Of a DNA stretch of 22,836 nt, positions 6,340 to 13,122 are shown piece by piece. This DNA is from a virus: positions 1 to 22,836 of the IMG/VR virus record IMGVR_UViG_3300021373_000508. One strand, written 5' to 3'. A program made the translations under genes and the position numbers. The notes beneath the pieces were generated by a model. The model worked only from the letters and a program-made list of their open reading frames with translations. It had not been told where the DNA came from and made no database searches. How positions within the stretch are numbered: position 1 is the first letter of the stretch; the number at the start of each line of letters is the position of its first letter.

Positions 6340-7767
6340 ATGGCTATATTCAGAGGTGTAGGCGGTGCAGGTACTGCGTCAGACAATGCATTCTTATTGG
6401 AGATTAGTGAAGCATCCGAGGCGGCACAAGCCGCGGCTCAACAAGCTGAACAATCAGCCCTTGCCGCTGTAAATGCAGAGGTAAGTTCAGCTACCTTTAA
6501 CACCAGTGACGGTGTACTTACATTGACTAAGACAGGCGGTGCAACAGTTACCGCAGACCTTGATGGTAGGTTTCTTACGTCATACACAGAAACAAACGAT
6601 TTATCCACAGCTGTAACGTGGGCTAATGTTCCTGATGCAAATATAACTGAGTCTAGTGTTACACAACACCTTACTGCTTCTAATGTGTCTGCCGCAGGTG
6701 CGCTAATGGATTCAGAAGTAACTAACCTAGCACAGGTTAAGGCTTTTGATTCAAGCGATTATGCTACATCTGCACAAGGCACGACAGCAGACAACGCCCT
6801 GCCTAAAGCAGGTGGGCAGATGACGGGTAACATTACTTTCTCTGGTACACAAACTGTAGACGGTAGAGATTTATCTGTAGATGGTGCTAAACTAGATAAT
6901 ATTGAAGCAAATGCAGACGTAACGGACACAGCTAATGTAACATCCGCAGGTGCGCTAATGACTACAGGGGGTCAGCTAACGGGTAACATTACTTTTTCTG
7001 GCACACAAACTGTAGACGGTAGAGACTTGTCTGTTGACGGTTCTAAACTAGATAGCATTAAAAAAAGAACATTTGGTAATACAACTGGAATTAGTATCAC
7101 TACTACTAGTCCTGTAACAATATTTGAAGGCGGTATTGCCGCTCCAAACGTTAATGCATTACAAACAATGACAGCACGTTTTCACTTAAGGGTTAGTAAC
7201 TCAAGCACAGCTAATAAATTAAATAACCAATACTACCTTACTAAATTTCTTTATTCAAAAGGCACATCAGGTGTTTCTATAGGTACAGCAACTTATGATA
7301 GTTCACCTTCCCCTTATAATGCATGGTATTATGTGTCTGGTGATAAAACAGATATTATTGTTCCAAACAGAGGAAGAATGGCAACATCATCGGCAGGTGC
7401 TAGTAGTGGTCAAGTATTAGGTAGTTATTATGATTCAACTAATAATAGAACATATTTCAGAATAAGTAAATTTCCAGATGCAACCACTGTTTATAATAAT
7501 GTAACTGTTTACTATTCTGTAGATAGTTTTGTTAATTCAGGTTCTTATGTTGCAAATAATAATAATTTCAATAGTAGGTATTTTAGTCTTTTAGCTAAAT
7601 CTCTTTCTACTCCTACATACCAATCTCCTGATATTGCCATAGAAGATAGTTTTGGTAGGTCGAGTACTGCTACAAAATTTAAAATAGAAATTGATTTTAT
7701 TACTAGCTTAACAAATATAAGCGTTGGTGTTTATGATTTTATGGGACATACTGAGGTTTCACCGTGA
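6340..7767 (+). CDS. Tail fibre-like protein with exchangeable distal domain
   Basis: A 475-residue protein. The N-terminus (GVGGAGTASDNAF) leads into an Ala/Gln/Glu-rich trimeric coiled-coil candidate (residues 23-50), then TFNTSDGVLTLT β-strands. It has two 31-residue copies of a GGQ-TGNITFSGTQTVDGRDLS module (residues 158-188 and 210-240) typical of phage fibre shafts. From about residue 241 the sequence changes to a Ser/Asn/Tyr-rich β-rich domain with no recognised family, probably the receptor-binding tip. Base composition changes at the same point: the 3' 700 bases are clearly more AT-rich, with AAT/TAT-rich runs. This fits acquisition of a tip domain by recombination at the shaft repeats. 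The start has AGGA (6329-6332) upstream. Confidence 0.82.
   Translation: MAIFRGVGGAGTASDNAFLLEISEASEAAQAAAQQAEQSALAAVNAEVSSATFNTSDGVLTLTKTGGATVTADLDGRFLTSYTETNDLSTAVTWANVPDANITESSVTQHLTASNVSAAGALMDSEVTNLAQVKAFDSSDYATSAQGTTADNALPKAGGQMTGNITFSGTQTVDGRDLSVDGAKLDNIEANADVTDTANVTSAGALMTTGGQLTGNITFSGTQTVDGRDLSVDGSKLDSIKKRTFGNTTGISITTTSPVTIFEGGIAAPNVNALQTMTARFHLRVSNSSTANKLNNQYYLTKFLYSKGTSGVSIGTATYDSSPSPYNAWYYVSGDKTDIIVPNRGRMATSSAGASSGQVLGSYYDSTNNRTYFRISKFPDATTVYNNVTVYYSVDSFVNSGSYVANNNNFNSRYFSLLAKSLSTPTYQSPDIAIEDSFGRSSTATKFKIEIDFITSLTNISVGVYDFMGHTEVSP
6811..7059 (+). repeat. Two tandem 93-bp fibre-shaft modules
   Basis: Copy one is 6811-6903 and copy two 6967-7059, offset by 156 bases (52 codons). 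The encoded 31-residue modules differ at only three positions (Met/Leu, Ala/Ser, Asn/Ser). A shorter shared segment, SAGALM, precedes each. The repeats stay in frame, so unequal recombination would shorten or lengthen the shaft without breaking the gene. Confidence 0.9.
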
Positions 7768-7994
7768 TACAAATTGGATATACAAAACTAGTAGAAGAAG
7801 ATTGGGTTGATGTTATTGAAACGACTATTGAAAACACTGATATGCTAGAAGTAAATCAAGAGGTTGAGGATGTTCGTTTATCTTTTGGAAGCAGGTCAGA
7901 TGTTGTACGAGTCTTTTGGCAAGAGTATTTTGGCGAAGACGATGAAGAAGGTAACAGGATATACCGAAAAATTGGACATATAGATGTCGCTTAA
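7764..7994 (+). CDS. Small acidic protein following the tail fibre
   Basis: A 76-residue product starting at a GTG that overlaps the fibre stop (GTGA), with GAGG (7752-7755) upstream. The next in-frame ATG would remove a third of the protein. The sequence is acidic, with strands such as QIGYTKLV and DVRLSFGSRSDVVRVFWQEYF and an acidic loop GEDDEEGN. No signal peptide or membrane segment is seen. I do not recognise the family. Small genes coupled to fibre genes are often fibre assembly chaperones, but there is no direct evidence here. Confidence 0.7.
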   Translation: MIQIGYTKLVEEDWVDVIETTIENTDMLEVNQEVEDVRLSFGSRSDVVRVFWQEYFGEDDEEGNRIYRKIGHIDVA

Positions 7995-8046
7995 TTGTGC
8001 CACCAACTGACACACAAAGAAATCCATCGTAACAAGGAATAATATT

Positions 8047-8214
8047 ATGGTAACGGAAGAAACAAAACAAGCTGTAGACGTAATGGCGGCATCAACTGGT
8101 ATAATGTCGTTGGCGGCTTGGTTGCCTCCCGTTGCTAGTTTATTTACGATTATCTGGTTAGGTATTCGTATTTATGAGTCAAAGACAGTACAAGATTTAT
8201 TGCGTAAGAAATGA
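8047..8214 (+). CDS. 55-residue putative holin (T7-like class II size)
   Basis: A short gene with AAGGAA (8033-8038) eight bases before the ATG. The product has a charged N-terminus MVTEETKQAVDV, a hydrophobic stretch of residues 17-43 (SLAAWLPPVASLFTIIWLGI) interrupted by Pro-Pro, then RIYESKTVQDLLRKK with a positively charged end. Depending on the Pro-Pro break it could form one long or two short membrane helices. Size, topology and charged tail match small holins that form holes in the inner membrane. It overlaps the next gene (ATGA). The holin call rests on topology, position and recollection of similar marine phage proteins. It could also be another small membrane protein. Confidence 0.65.
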   Translation: MVTEETKQAVDVMAASTGIMSLAAWLPPVASLFTIIWLGIRIYESKTVQDLLRKK

Positions 8215-8837
8215 GACAAGTTTTTTGCTTACTAATGATGTTGTCTTGGGTAACACTGGCGGACAACGCTCAGGAAGGTAGTTTGAATACGTACCACGGT
8301 GCTAACTCGACTACTAATAGTAACAATACAACTACAGATACGTCAACTAGTAATACGTACAATGGAGCAGGAAGCAGTAGCGAAATACCAGTAGGTTCTG
8401 CAATCACTCCTAGTTACATGAGTAATGGTATGGACACTTGCCTTAAGGGTTCAGGTGGTTCATTACAGACAGTAGGCGTAGGTTTGTCAAGCGGTAGTTA
8501 TGATGTTGACCCTGAATGTAACAGACGTAGGGACGCTAAAGTACTAGCTGATTTAGGAATGAAGGTAAGTGCCGTAGCACGTATGTGCCAAAGCACTGAA
8601 GTATGGAAGGCAATGTTTATCTCAGGTACACCTTGCCCCATACTGAACAACGGTAAGTTGGTTGTAGGTAAACGTGCTATGTTAGTTATGAAACGTCAGC
8701 CAGAGACTTACATACCAGACTACAACAAGAAAACAAAAGATTGGTACAATACTGTATTAAACATAGGAGGAGAGGACACAGATGAAGAAGATACTATTAT
8801 CTCTATTAGTGCTAAGTTCCGTAGCTCACTCAAGTGA
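8211..8837 (+). CDS. Exported protein with signal peptide and four cysteines
   Basis: A 208-residue protein beginning MRQVFCLLMMLSWVTLA, a good Sec signal peptide with cleavage likely between residues 17 and 20. A Ser/Thr/Asn-rich linker (24-57) follows, then a compact domain with Cys77, Cys103, Cys126 and Cys142, enough for two disulfides in the periplasm. Recognisable blocks are EIPVGSAITPSYMSNGMDTC, ECNRRRDAKVLADLGMKV and GTPCPILNNGKLVVGKRAML. From memory, similar proteins occur in other marine podoviruses without assigned function. The Cys near residue 6 is not a lipobox. The last 56 bases overlap the next gene. It may act in the periplasm during lysis or at the envelope, or be a virion protein exported on its own; the sequence does not decide. 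Confidence 0.78.
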   Translation: MRQVFCLLMMLSWVTLADNAQEGSLNTYHGANSTTNSNNTTTDTSTSNTYNGAGSSSEIPVGSAITPSYMSNGMDTCLKGSGGSLQTVGVGLSSGSYDVDPECNRRRDAKVLADLGMKVSAVARMCQSTEVWKAMFISGTPCPILNNGKLVVGKRAMLVMKRQPETYIPDYNKKTKDWYNTVLNIGGEDTDEEDTIISISAKFRSSLK

Positions 8838-9627
8838 GTACGATGCTTTACTAGAATCTAGCACTGCTATAGTTGACAAAATCAATACTGGTATCCTCCT
8901 AGTAGGTGCGGCTCAGGAATACGCACATCATGGTGATGCTTTGTCGGACGGCACTATGTCCACCACAGCACACATTAGTGAAGCTGAAGTACAAGCGTAC
9001 AATACTGCATTGACTAACTTTGCTACTAACTATCAGCCATATGGTGACGTTAAGGCTGTATTAGAAAACAAAGCTATGGAAGAACTAGAACTAATGGATG
9101 ATGCCATTGGTACATTCACTGAAGTTGTTGTAGAGATGATTGAAGTACAACAAGTAGCTGAACGTGTAGAGGAAGCTCAAGGTAATCCACAGCAGGAAGA
9201 AGAAGTACAGACGTTTGTAGCTGAGACTGTAGAAGTCCTACAGATTGAACAAGAGACTGTTGACACTTACAACCAGTCAGTAGATGACATTGAGACTCAC
9301 GCTAACAACGCTAGTGCTTATTTAGCCGTAGCTAACTCAGAGGAAGCTGTAGCATTCCTAGAGCAAGGCGTTGAGAATGCTAACACTACAGCGGAGCAGA
9401 CTAACATCTTCTATGACGCTAACGCACAGTGGGTGTCTATGGGTTATCCTACCACACGTAACCTAACGGCTATATTCCTTAACGGTAATGACGACATAGG
9501 TTTAAACTTGTACGTTACTGAGACTGACATCCTAGCGGCAGGTAGTGAATCAGAGTTCTTCCAAACAGGACCAACTCATCTAGGTTACTCTTGCTTTATG
9601 TATGGAACGGAGTGTGTTGAACTATGA
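8782..9627 (+). CDS. Second exported protein, acidic and helical, with C-terminal cysteine pair
   Basis: A 281-residue protein starting MKKILLSLLVLSSVAHS, a classic signal peptide with cleavage expected after AHS. The start lies inside the previous gene; AGGAGG (8765-8770) and GAGAGG just upstream support it. The mature part is very acidic and helical (Glu/Val/Thr/Gln-rich, residues 90-215) with features of an antiparallel helical bundle, followed by WVSMGYPTTRNLTAIFLNGN and a short C-terminal loop with Cys271 and Cys278 that could form a disulfide. No enzyme motif is recognised. It sits directly after another exported protein and before a membrane-anchored coiled-coil protein, suggesting a set acting together across the periplasm. 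The stop overlaps the next ATG (ATGA). Confidence 0.78.
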   Translation: MKKILLSLLVLSSVAHSSEYDALLESSTAIVDKINTGILLVGAAQEYAHHGDALSDGTMSTTAHISEAEVQAYNTALTNFATNYQPYGDVKAVLENKAMEELELMDDAIGTFTEVVVEMIEVQQVAERVEEAQGNPQQEEEVQTFVAETVEVLQIEQETVDTYNQSVDDIETHANNASAYLAVANSEEAVAFLEQGVENANTTAEQTNIFYDANAQWVSMGYPTTRNLTAIFLNGNDDIGLNLYVTETDILAAGSESEFFQTGPTHLGYSCFMYGTECVEL

Positions 9628-10049
9628 GTTTAGAAAGTACAGAACTCAAAATAGGTGACACATCATTTAAGGGCGTATGGATTGCCATCGTACTTGGTAT
9701 TGGTAGTACTATAGGTGGTGGCGTATGGACAGCCTCTAGTTTGTACAGCAGACTGGAAGCAGTAGAGGCACAACAGATACCTGATATAAGCCCCATACGT
9801 GAGAATCTAGCGACTTTAGGCACAAGACTAGAGACACTACTAGGACAACAAGAAAAGCTCTTAGAATTGAATACAGACGTTTCTAAGCTATCTAACGATA
9901 TAGAGGCTATGAAAGCTACAGTAACAAAAGCAGAAATTATTATTAATGACATTGGTGATACAGAAGTAAAGTTCAAAACAATAAACAAAGAGATAGAGGA
10001 TTTGTGGCAGGGGATGGACTACCTGAATGCAAGCCCTTTACAGAGGTAA
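9624..10049 (+). CDS. Membrane-anchored coiled-coil protein (spanin-like layout)
   Basis: A 141-residue protein: a short N-terminal segment (1-16), one membrane helix (about 17-36, WIAIVLGIGSTIGGGVW), then a long coiled coil (about 38-130) with heptads such as LYSRLEAVEAQ, LGTRLETLLGQQEKLLEL and KTINKEIEDLW. This is the layout of inner-membrane spanins (Rz-like), which bridge the envelope in the last lysis step. No outer-membrane lipoprotein partner with a lipobox was found nearby, so the spanin role is unproven. ATGA overlap with the previous gene; CGGAG lies 12 bases upstream of the start. Confidence 0.72.
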   Translation: MSLESTELKIGDTSFKGVWIAIVLGIGSTIGGGVWTASSLYSRLEAVEAQQIPDISPIRENLATLGTRLETLLGQQEKLLELNTDVSKLSNDIEAMKATVTKAEIIINDIGDTEVKFKTINKEIEDLWQGMDYLNASPLQR

Positions 10050-10052
10050 ATT

Positions 10053-10451
10053 ATGTTACAGCAATTAATTGGACCAGTTACAGGTTTACTTGACAAATTT
10101 ATAGAGGATAAAGACAAGAAGAATGCTATCGCGTTTGAACTTTCGACAATGGCTGAAAAACACGCGCAGGAACTTGCGAAAGCGCAAATTGAAGTTAATA
10201 AGACAGAAGCGGCACACAAGAGCTTATTTGTGTCAGGTTGGAGACCTGCTGTTGGTTGGACTTGTTGTCTTGGACTTGCGAGTAACTTCCTTCTTATCCC
10301 GATGGCAAATTTTGCGCTTGCTCTTGCCAATTCTACCATTGAAGTCCCTGTTCTAGATTTGTCAACTATGATGCCAGTCCTTATGGGTATGCTTGGTTTA
10401 GGTGCTATGAGAACTGCTGAAAAAGTTAAAGGTGTCGAAAGGAATAAATAA
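10053..10451 (+). CDS. 3TM-type holin (GTA-holin-like family)
   Basis: A 132-residue protein with an amphipathic charged N-terminal helix (residues 14-55), the signature block SGWRPAVGW (61-69), a hydrophobic helix about 67-90 and a second about 103-119, ending in a basic tail KVKGVERNK. The WRPAVGW-type motif followed by hydrophobic helices is characteristic of the Holin_3TM family linked to lysis in phages and gene-transfer agents. GAGG sits upstream of the start. It ends in a TAATG overlap with the next gene. With the 55-residue membrane protein at 8047 this would give two holin-like proteins in one cassette; one could be an antiholin. Confidence 0.82.
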   Translation: MLQQLIGPVTGLLDKFIEDKDKKNAIAFELSTMAEKHAQELAKAQIEVNKTEAAHKSLFVSGWRPAVGWTCCLGLASNFLLIPMANFALALANSTIEVPVLDLSTMMPVLMGMLGLGAMRTAEKVKGVERNK

Positions 10452-12469
10452 TGAGCGTATATCAACGTCCTCCAAATTATTATTTTCTACCTAAAGCACA
10501 GCAAGAAGAAATAGATAGAAAAATATACGAGCAGAAAGTTGCTGATGGTGTTATTGCTTCAGGTAGCGGTATGCTTAGTTATGCTCCTTCTACTGGCTCT
10601 GGTGCGAGCAAGGCTTTAGCGGCAGAAGGTAAAACACCTGAATCCGAGATTTATTATACACCTGAAGAATTAGCCGCCCGCGCTGAAGAAGAAGAAAAAA
10701 TAAGAGCAGAAAAAGCCGAAGAAGCAAAACGTGTTTCTGAAAGAATGGCAATAGCGGCTTATGAAGAAAGAAGAAAAGAAGAGGACTTTGAGAATCTTTT
10801 TCGTTCAGGAGAGTTTGAGCAAGGAGATTATGAAGAGCGCAAAGAAGAATACTTTGAAACTGACAGACCAGACAAAGACTTTAAAAGCGCAGAAGAAAAT
10901 TTAAATTACCGTGAAAAGATTTTAAACTTTAATGATGTAGATAATTACTTTGATAAGTTTTCAGATGAAGAAGAAATCTACTCAGTAGCGGCAGGTGAAC
11001 TAATAACTAGAAGAGATGATGCTTTATTATCAACGTATACATCTCCTGATAGCTTAGGCGCGGCAAAAGAAAGAGCAGATTATTATTATATACAAAGCTT
11101 AGAGAGAAGCCTTGAAAAAGCGACAACTGCTGAAGAAAAAAAATCTTTAAAAGAATTAATAGACAAAGGCGCACCTAATTTTGATACAATAGAAGATATT
11201 AAAAATTGGGAATCTTTAGAGTCTACTTATAAAAACAAAGACTCCAGTAAAGATTTTAGCGTTGAACGTGCTGAGTATGATGCTTTAGATATGCAAAAAA
11301 CCGTAATGGCTGAGTTTGTGACTCAACCTGCGGGAGGCGGCTTTAGTGACTTTAGAAGAGAGTACGGTGGTAACTTTGCATATCGTGCTTTTACATTACC
11401 AAAGGATGAGTCTGGTAATACCATACAACCTGAATACAGGGGAGATGTACGTTTAAACACAGGAACGGCTTACAATCAAATATCTTCCTCTGTACTAGAA
11501 GATAAAGATTCGACAATAGGTGGCTTTGGTGAAACTACTTATGTACTTCCTGAGTTTGAAGAGCCAAGTAAACTTCAACAGTTTGCTCAACCTTTAGGTC
11601 TTATTCTTAGCGCAATCTTTCCGCCTTCCGCACCTATTATTATGGGTGTGTCTACAACAATAGCAACAGACGGAGATATAGAAGAAGGTATAAAATCTGG
11701 TTTAGAAACCTACGTAACAGGTAAAATAACCGATATAACTAAAGACCAAATATTAGATGCTTATGAAGCCGCAGATATTCCTGTACGAGAACTTGACCTA
11801 TATACACAATCAAAATTAGTTGAAGTTACAAACGATGTTTTAGCAGGAAAGTCAGGAACAGAGTCAGCCGAATCAGCAGTTAAAAGTATTATATGGAAAA
11901 ACTTAAAAGAAACCGCATCGGAAGAATTTCCTGAAGGCGAAGGTTTTGATTTTGATTTCGATTTTGATTTGTCAGGTATTAATATAGGTGGGTTTGATTT
12001 AGATTTATTTGACGATATTAAAGGGTTAGATTTTTCTGGTTTGGATTTACCTGATTTTGATATAAGTTTTCCAGATGTAAAGCTACCAGACATAGATATA
12101 GATAAGCCTAACATAGATTTAGACTTTCCTGATTTTCCTGAATTAGAATTAGGCGGTATAGACGTAAACTTAGAAGGTATAGATTTAAACTTATCAGGTA
12201 TGGATTTAAACGGATTTGATTTAAATTTAGATGGTAAAGGTTTAGACTTAAGTGCTCCAGACATAGATATAGACACTCCAGACATAGATATAAATATACC
12301 AGACATGGATTTACCTTCTTTAAACCTTGGTCTTAGTCTTGCGGAAGAAGAAGAGGAAACGGAAGTCGAACAATTATTTTCAGATGAATTATTTAAATAT
12401 GACACAAAGATTGGGTACACAATGCCACTGACCAAGTCTAAGAAAACAAACTCAAGGAAATTTATATAA
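10451..12469 (+). CDS. Large protein with acidic helical N-terminus and Asp-rich repeat domain
   Basis: A 672-residue protein of unrecognised family. Residues 1-60 contain Tyr/Pro and Gly/Ser segments; 70-250 are charged and helical (Glu/Lys/Arg/Ala, e.g. ARAEEEEKIRAEKAEEAKR). A hydrophobic stretch near 375-405 (LGLILSAIFPPSAPIIMGVS) and the Gly-bounded segment after it resemble membrane-interacting parts of phage ejection proteins. Residues 499-621 form an Asp-rich repeat array of mostly G/P-x-D-x-x units with about one Asp in every four residues, no Arg or Cys, followed by an EEEEETEV stretch. Coupled by TAATG to the holin upstream and to the adaptor gene downstream. A virion component, fibre or ejection protein is plausible; the repeats could bind calcium, but neither is proven. 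Confidence 0.72.
   Translation: MSVYQRPPNYYFLPKAQQEEIDRKIYEQKVADGVIASGSGMLSYAPSTGSGASKALAAEGKTPESEIYYTPEELAARAEEEEKIRAEKAEEAKRVSERMAIAAYEERRKEEDFENLFRSGEFEQGDYEERKEEYFETDRPDKDFKSAEENLNYREKILNFNDVDNYFDKFSDEEEIYSVAAGELITRRDDALLSTYTSPDSLGAAKERADYYYIQSLERSLEKATTAEEKKSLKELIDKGAPNFDTIEDIKNWESLESTYKNKDSSKDFSVERAEYDALDMQKTVMAEFVTQPAGGGFSDFRREYGGNFAYRAFTLPKDESGNTIQPEYRGDVRLNTGTAYNQISSSVLEDKDSTIGGFGETTYVLPEFEEPSKLQQFAQPLGLILSAIFPPSAPIIMGVSTTIATDGDIEEGIKSGLETYVTGKITDITKDQILDAYEAADIPVRELDLYTQSKLVEVTNDVLAGKSGTESAESAVKSIIWKNLKETASEEFPEGEGFDFDFDFDLSGINIGGFDLDLFDDIKGLDFSGLDLPDFDISFPDVKLPDIDIDKPNIDLDFPDFPELELGGIDVNLEGIDLNLSGMDLNGFDLNLDGKGLDLSAPDIDIDTPDIDINIPDMDLPSLNLGLSLAEEEEETEVEQLFSDELFKYDTKIGYTMPLTKSKKTNSRKFI
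11945..12313 (+). repeat. In-frame Asp-rich, about seven-residue protein repeats
   Basis: The 123 encoded residues contain 32 Asp. Clear seven-residue units are LGGIDVN, LEGIDLN, LSGMDLN, then SAPDIDI, DTPDIDI, NIPDMDL. Earlier units are less regular (FDFDFDFD, GFDLDLFDD, PDIDIDKPNIDLDF). The alternation of hydrophobic residues with Asp suggests stacked β-strands, as in a β-solenoid or AHNAK-like PDxDI arrays. At DNA level the CCAGACATAGATATA block recurs (12071-12101 area and 12259-12292 area), indicating expansion by duplication. Confidence 0.85.
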
Positions 12470-13122
12470 TGACTTACTTACAACTAGTAAACAGTGTACT
12501 TCGTAGGATGCGTGAAAACGAAACAACTACTGTTGAAAACTCAACGGATACTTATGTAAGACTAATAGGTGAGCTTGTTAACGATGCTAGACGTATTGTT
12601 GAGGATGCTTGGGATTGGTCAGCACTCAGAACTACACTTATCGCAGAAACCACAGCAGGTGTTTTTAATCTTAAACTAGAAGAAACTAACAACTCGTTTA
12701 AAATCTTAGACGTTATTAATGATACATCTAATCTATTTATGCGTCCTGCTAGTTCCGCTTGGATGAACAATGCATACTTAATCCAAGAGCCTCTTACAGG
12801 TTCTCCTGAGTACTATTCCTTTAATGGTGTGAATGCTGATGGTAGCGCACAGGTTGACATATATCCTAAACCAGATGGCGCGTATAAGTTAAACTTTAAC
12901 ATTGTAGACAGGACAGACCCATTTACAAATGACACAGATAAGCTGTATGTACCTTCAGCACCAGTAATTCAATATGCAGTAGCTTTAGCTTCCCGTGAGC
13001 GTGGAGAAACAGGTGGTACTTCATCACAGGAACTATTCTCTCTAGCGGACACTACGTTAGCAGATGCAGTAGCGTTTGATGCCGCTAGATTCCCTTCTGA
13101 AACTGTATGGACACCTTGCTAA
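12469..13122 (+). CDS. Head-tail adaptor protein (P22 gp4 / SU10 adaptor type)
   Basis: A 217-residue protein expected to bind under the portal and link it to the tail nozzle. It is nearly the usual length of podovirus adaptors, starts with a helical MTYLQLVNSVLRRMRE segment and IGELVNDARRIVEDAWDWSAL, and has β-rich middle strands (LNFNIVDRTDPF) and a helical end (ALASRERGETGG...). The W-D-W after a helix of acidic and basic residues is typical of this family. AAGGAAA (12453-12459) lies upstream; it starts in TAATG overlap with the Asp-repeat gene and ends in the same way with the nozzle gene. Confidence 0.85.
   Translation: MTYLQLVNSVLRRMRENETTTVENSTDTYVRLIGELVNDARRIVEDAWDWSALRTTLIAETTAGVFNLKLEETNNSFKILDVINDTSNLFMRPASSAWMNNAYLIQEPLTGSPEYYSFNGVNADGSAQVDIYPKPDGAYKLNFNIVDRTDPFTNDTDKLYVPSAPVIQYAVALASRERGETGGTSSQELFSLADTTLADAVAFDAARFPSETVWTPC

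Noticed and set aside
8097-8105. TGGTATAAT as a second promoter inside the small holin gene
   Set aside because: Encodes Thr-Gly-Ile-Met in frame, no acceptable -35 box at 16-18 bases, and TATAAT occurs several times by chance in this AT-rich sequence.
8211-8837. First exported protein as a lipoprotein spanin
   Set aside because: Cys6 lies in the middle of the hydrophobic core without a Leu-x-x-Cys lipobox context, and the mature part is too large and globular.
11761-12435. 224-residue antisense ORF opposite the Asp-repeat gene
   Set aside because: Its Ser/Lys/Pro-rich repeats are just the reverse reading of the GAT/TTA-rich repeats on the + strand; no start signal, and all other genes are on +.
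13107-13121. Upstream start for the nozzle gene
   Set aside because: Adds five residues within the adaptor gene; the TAATG overlap at 13122 fits the rule seen at most junctions.
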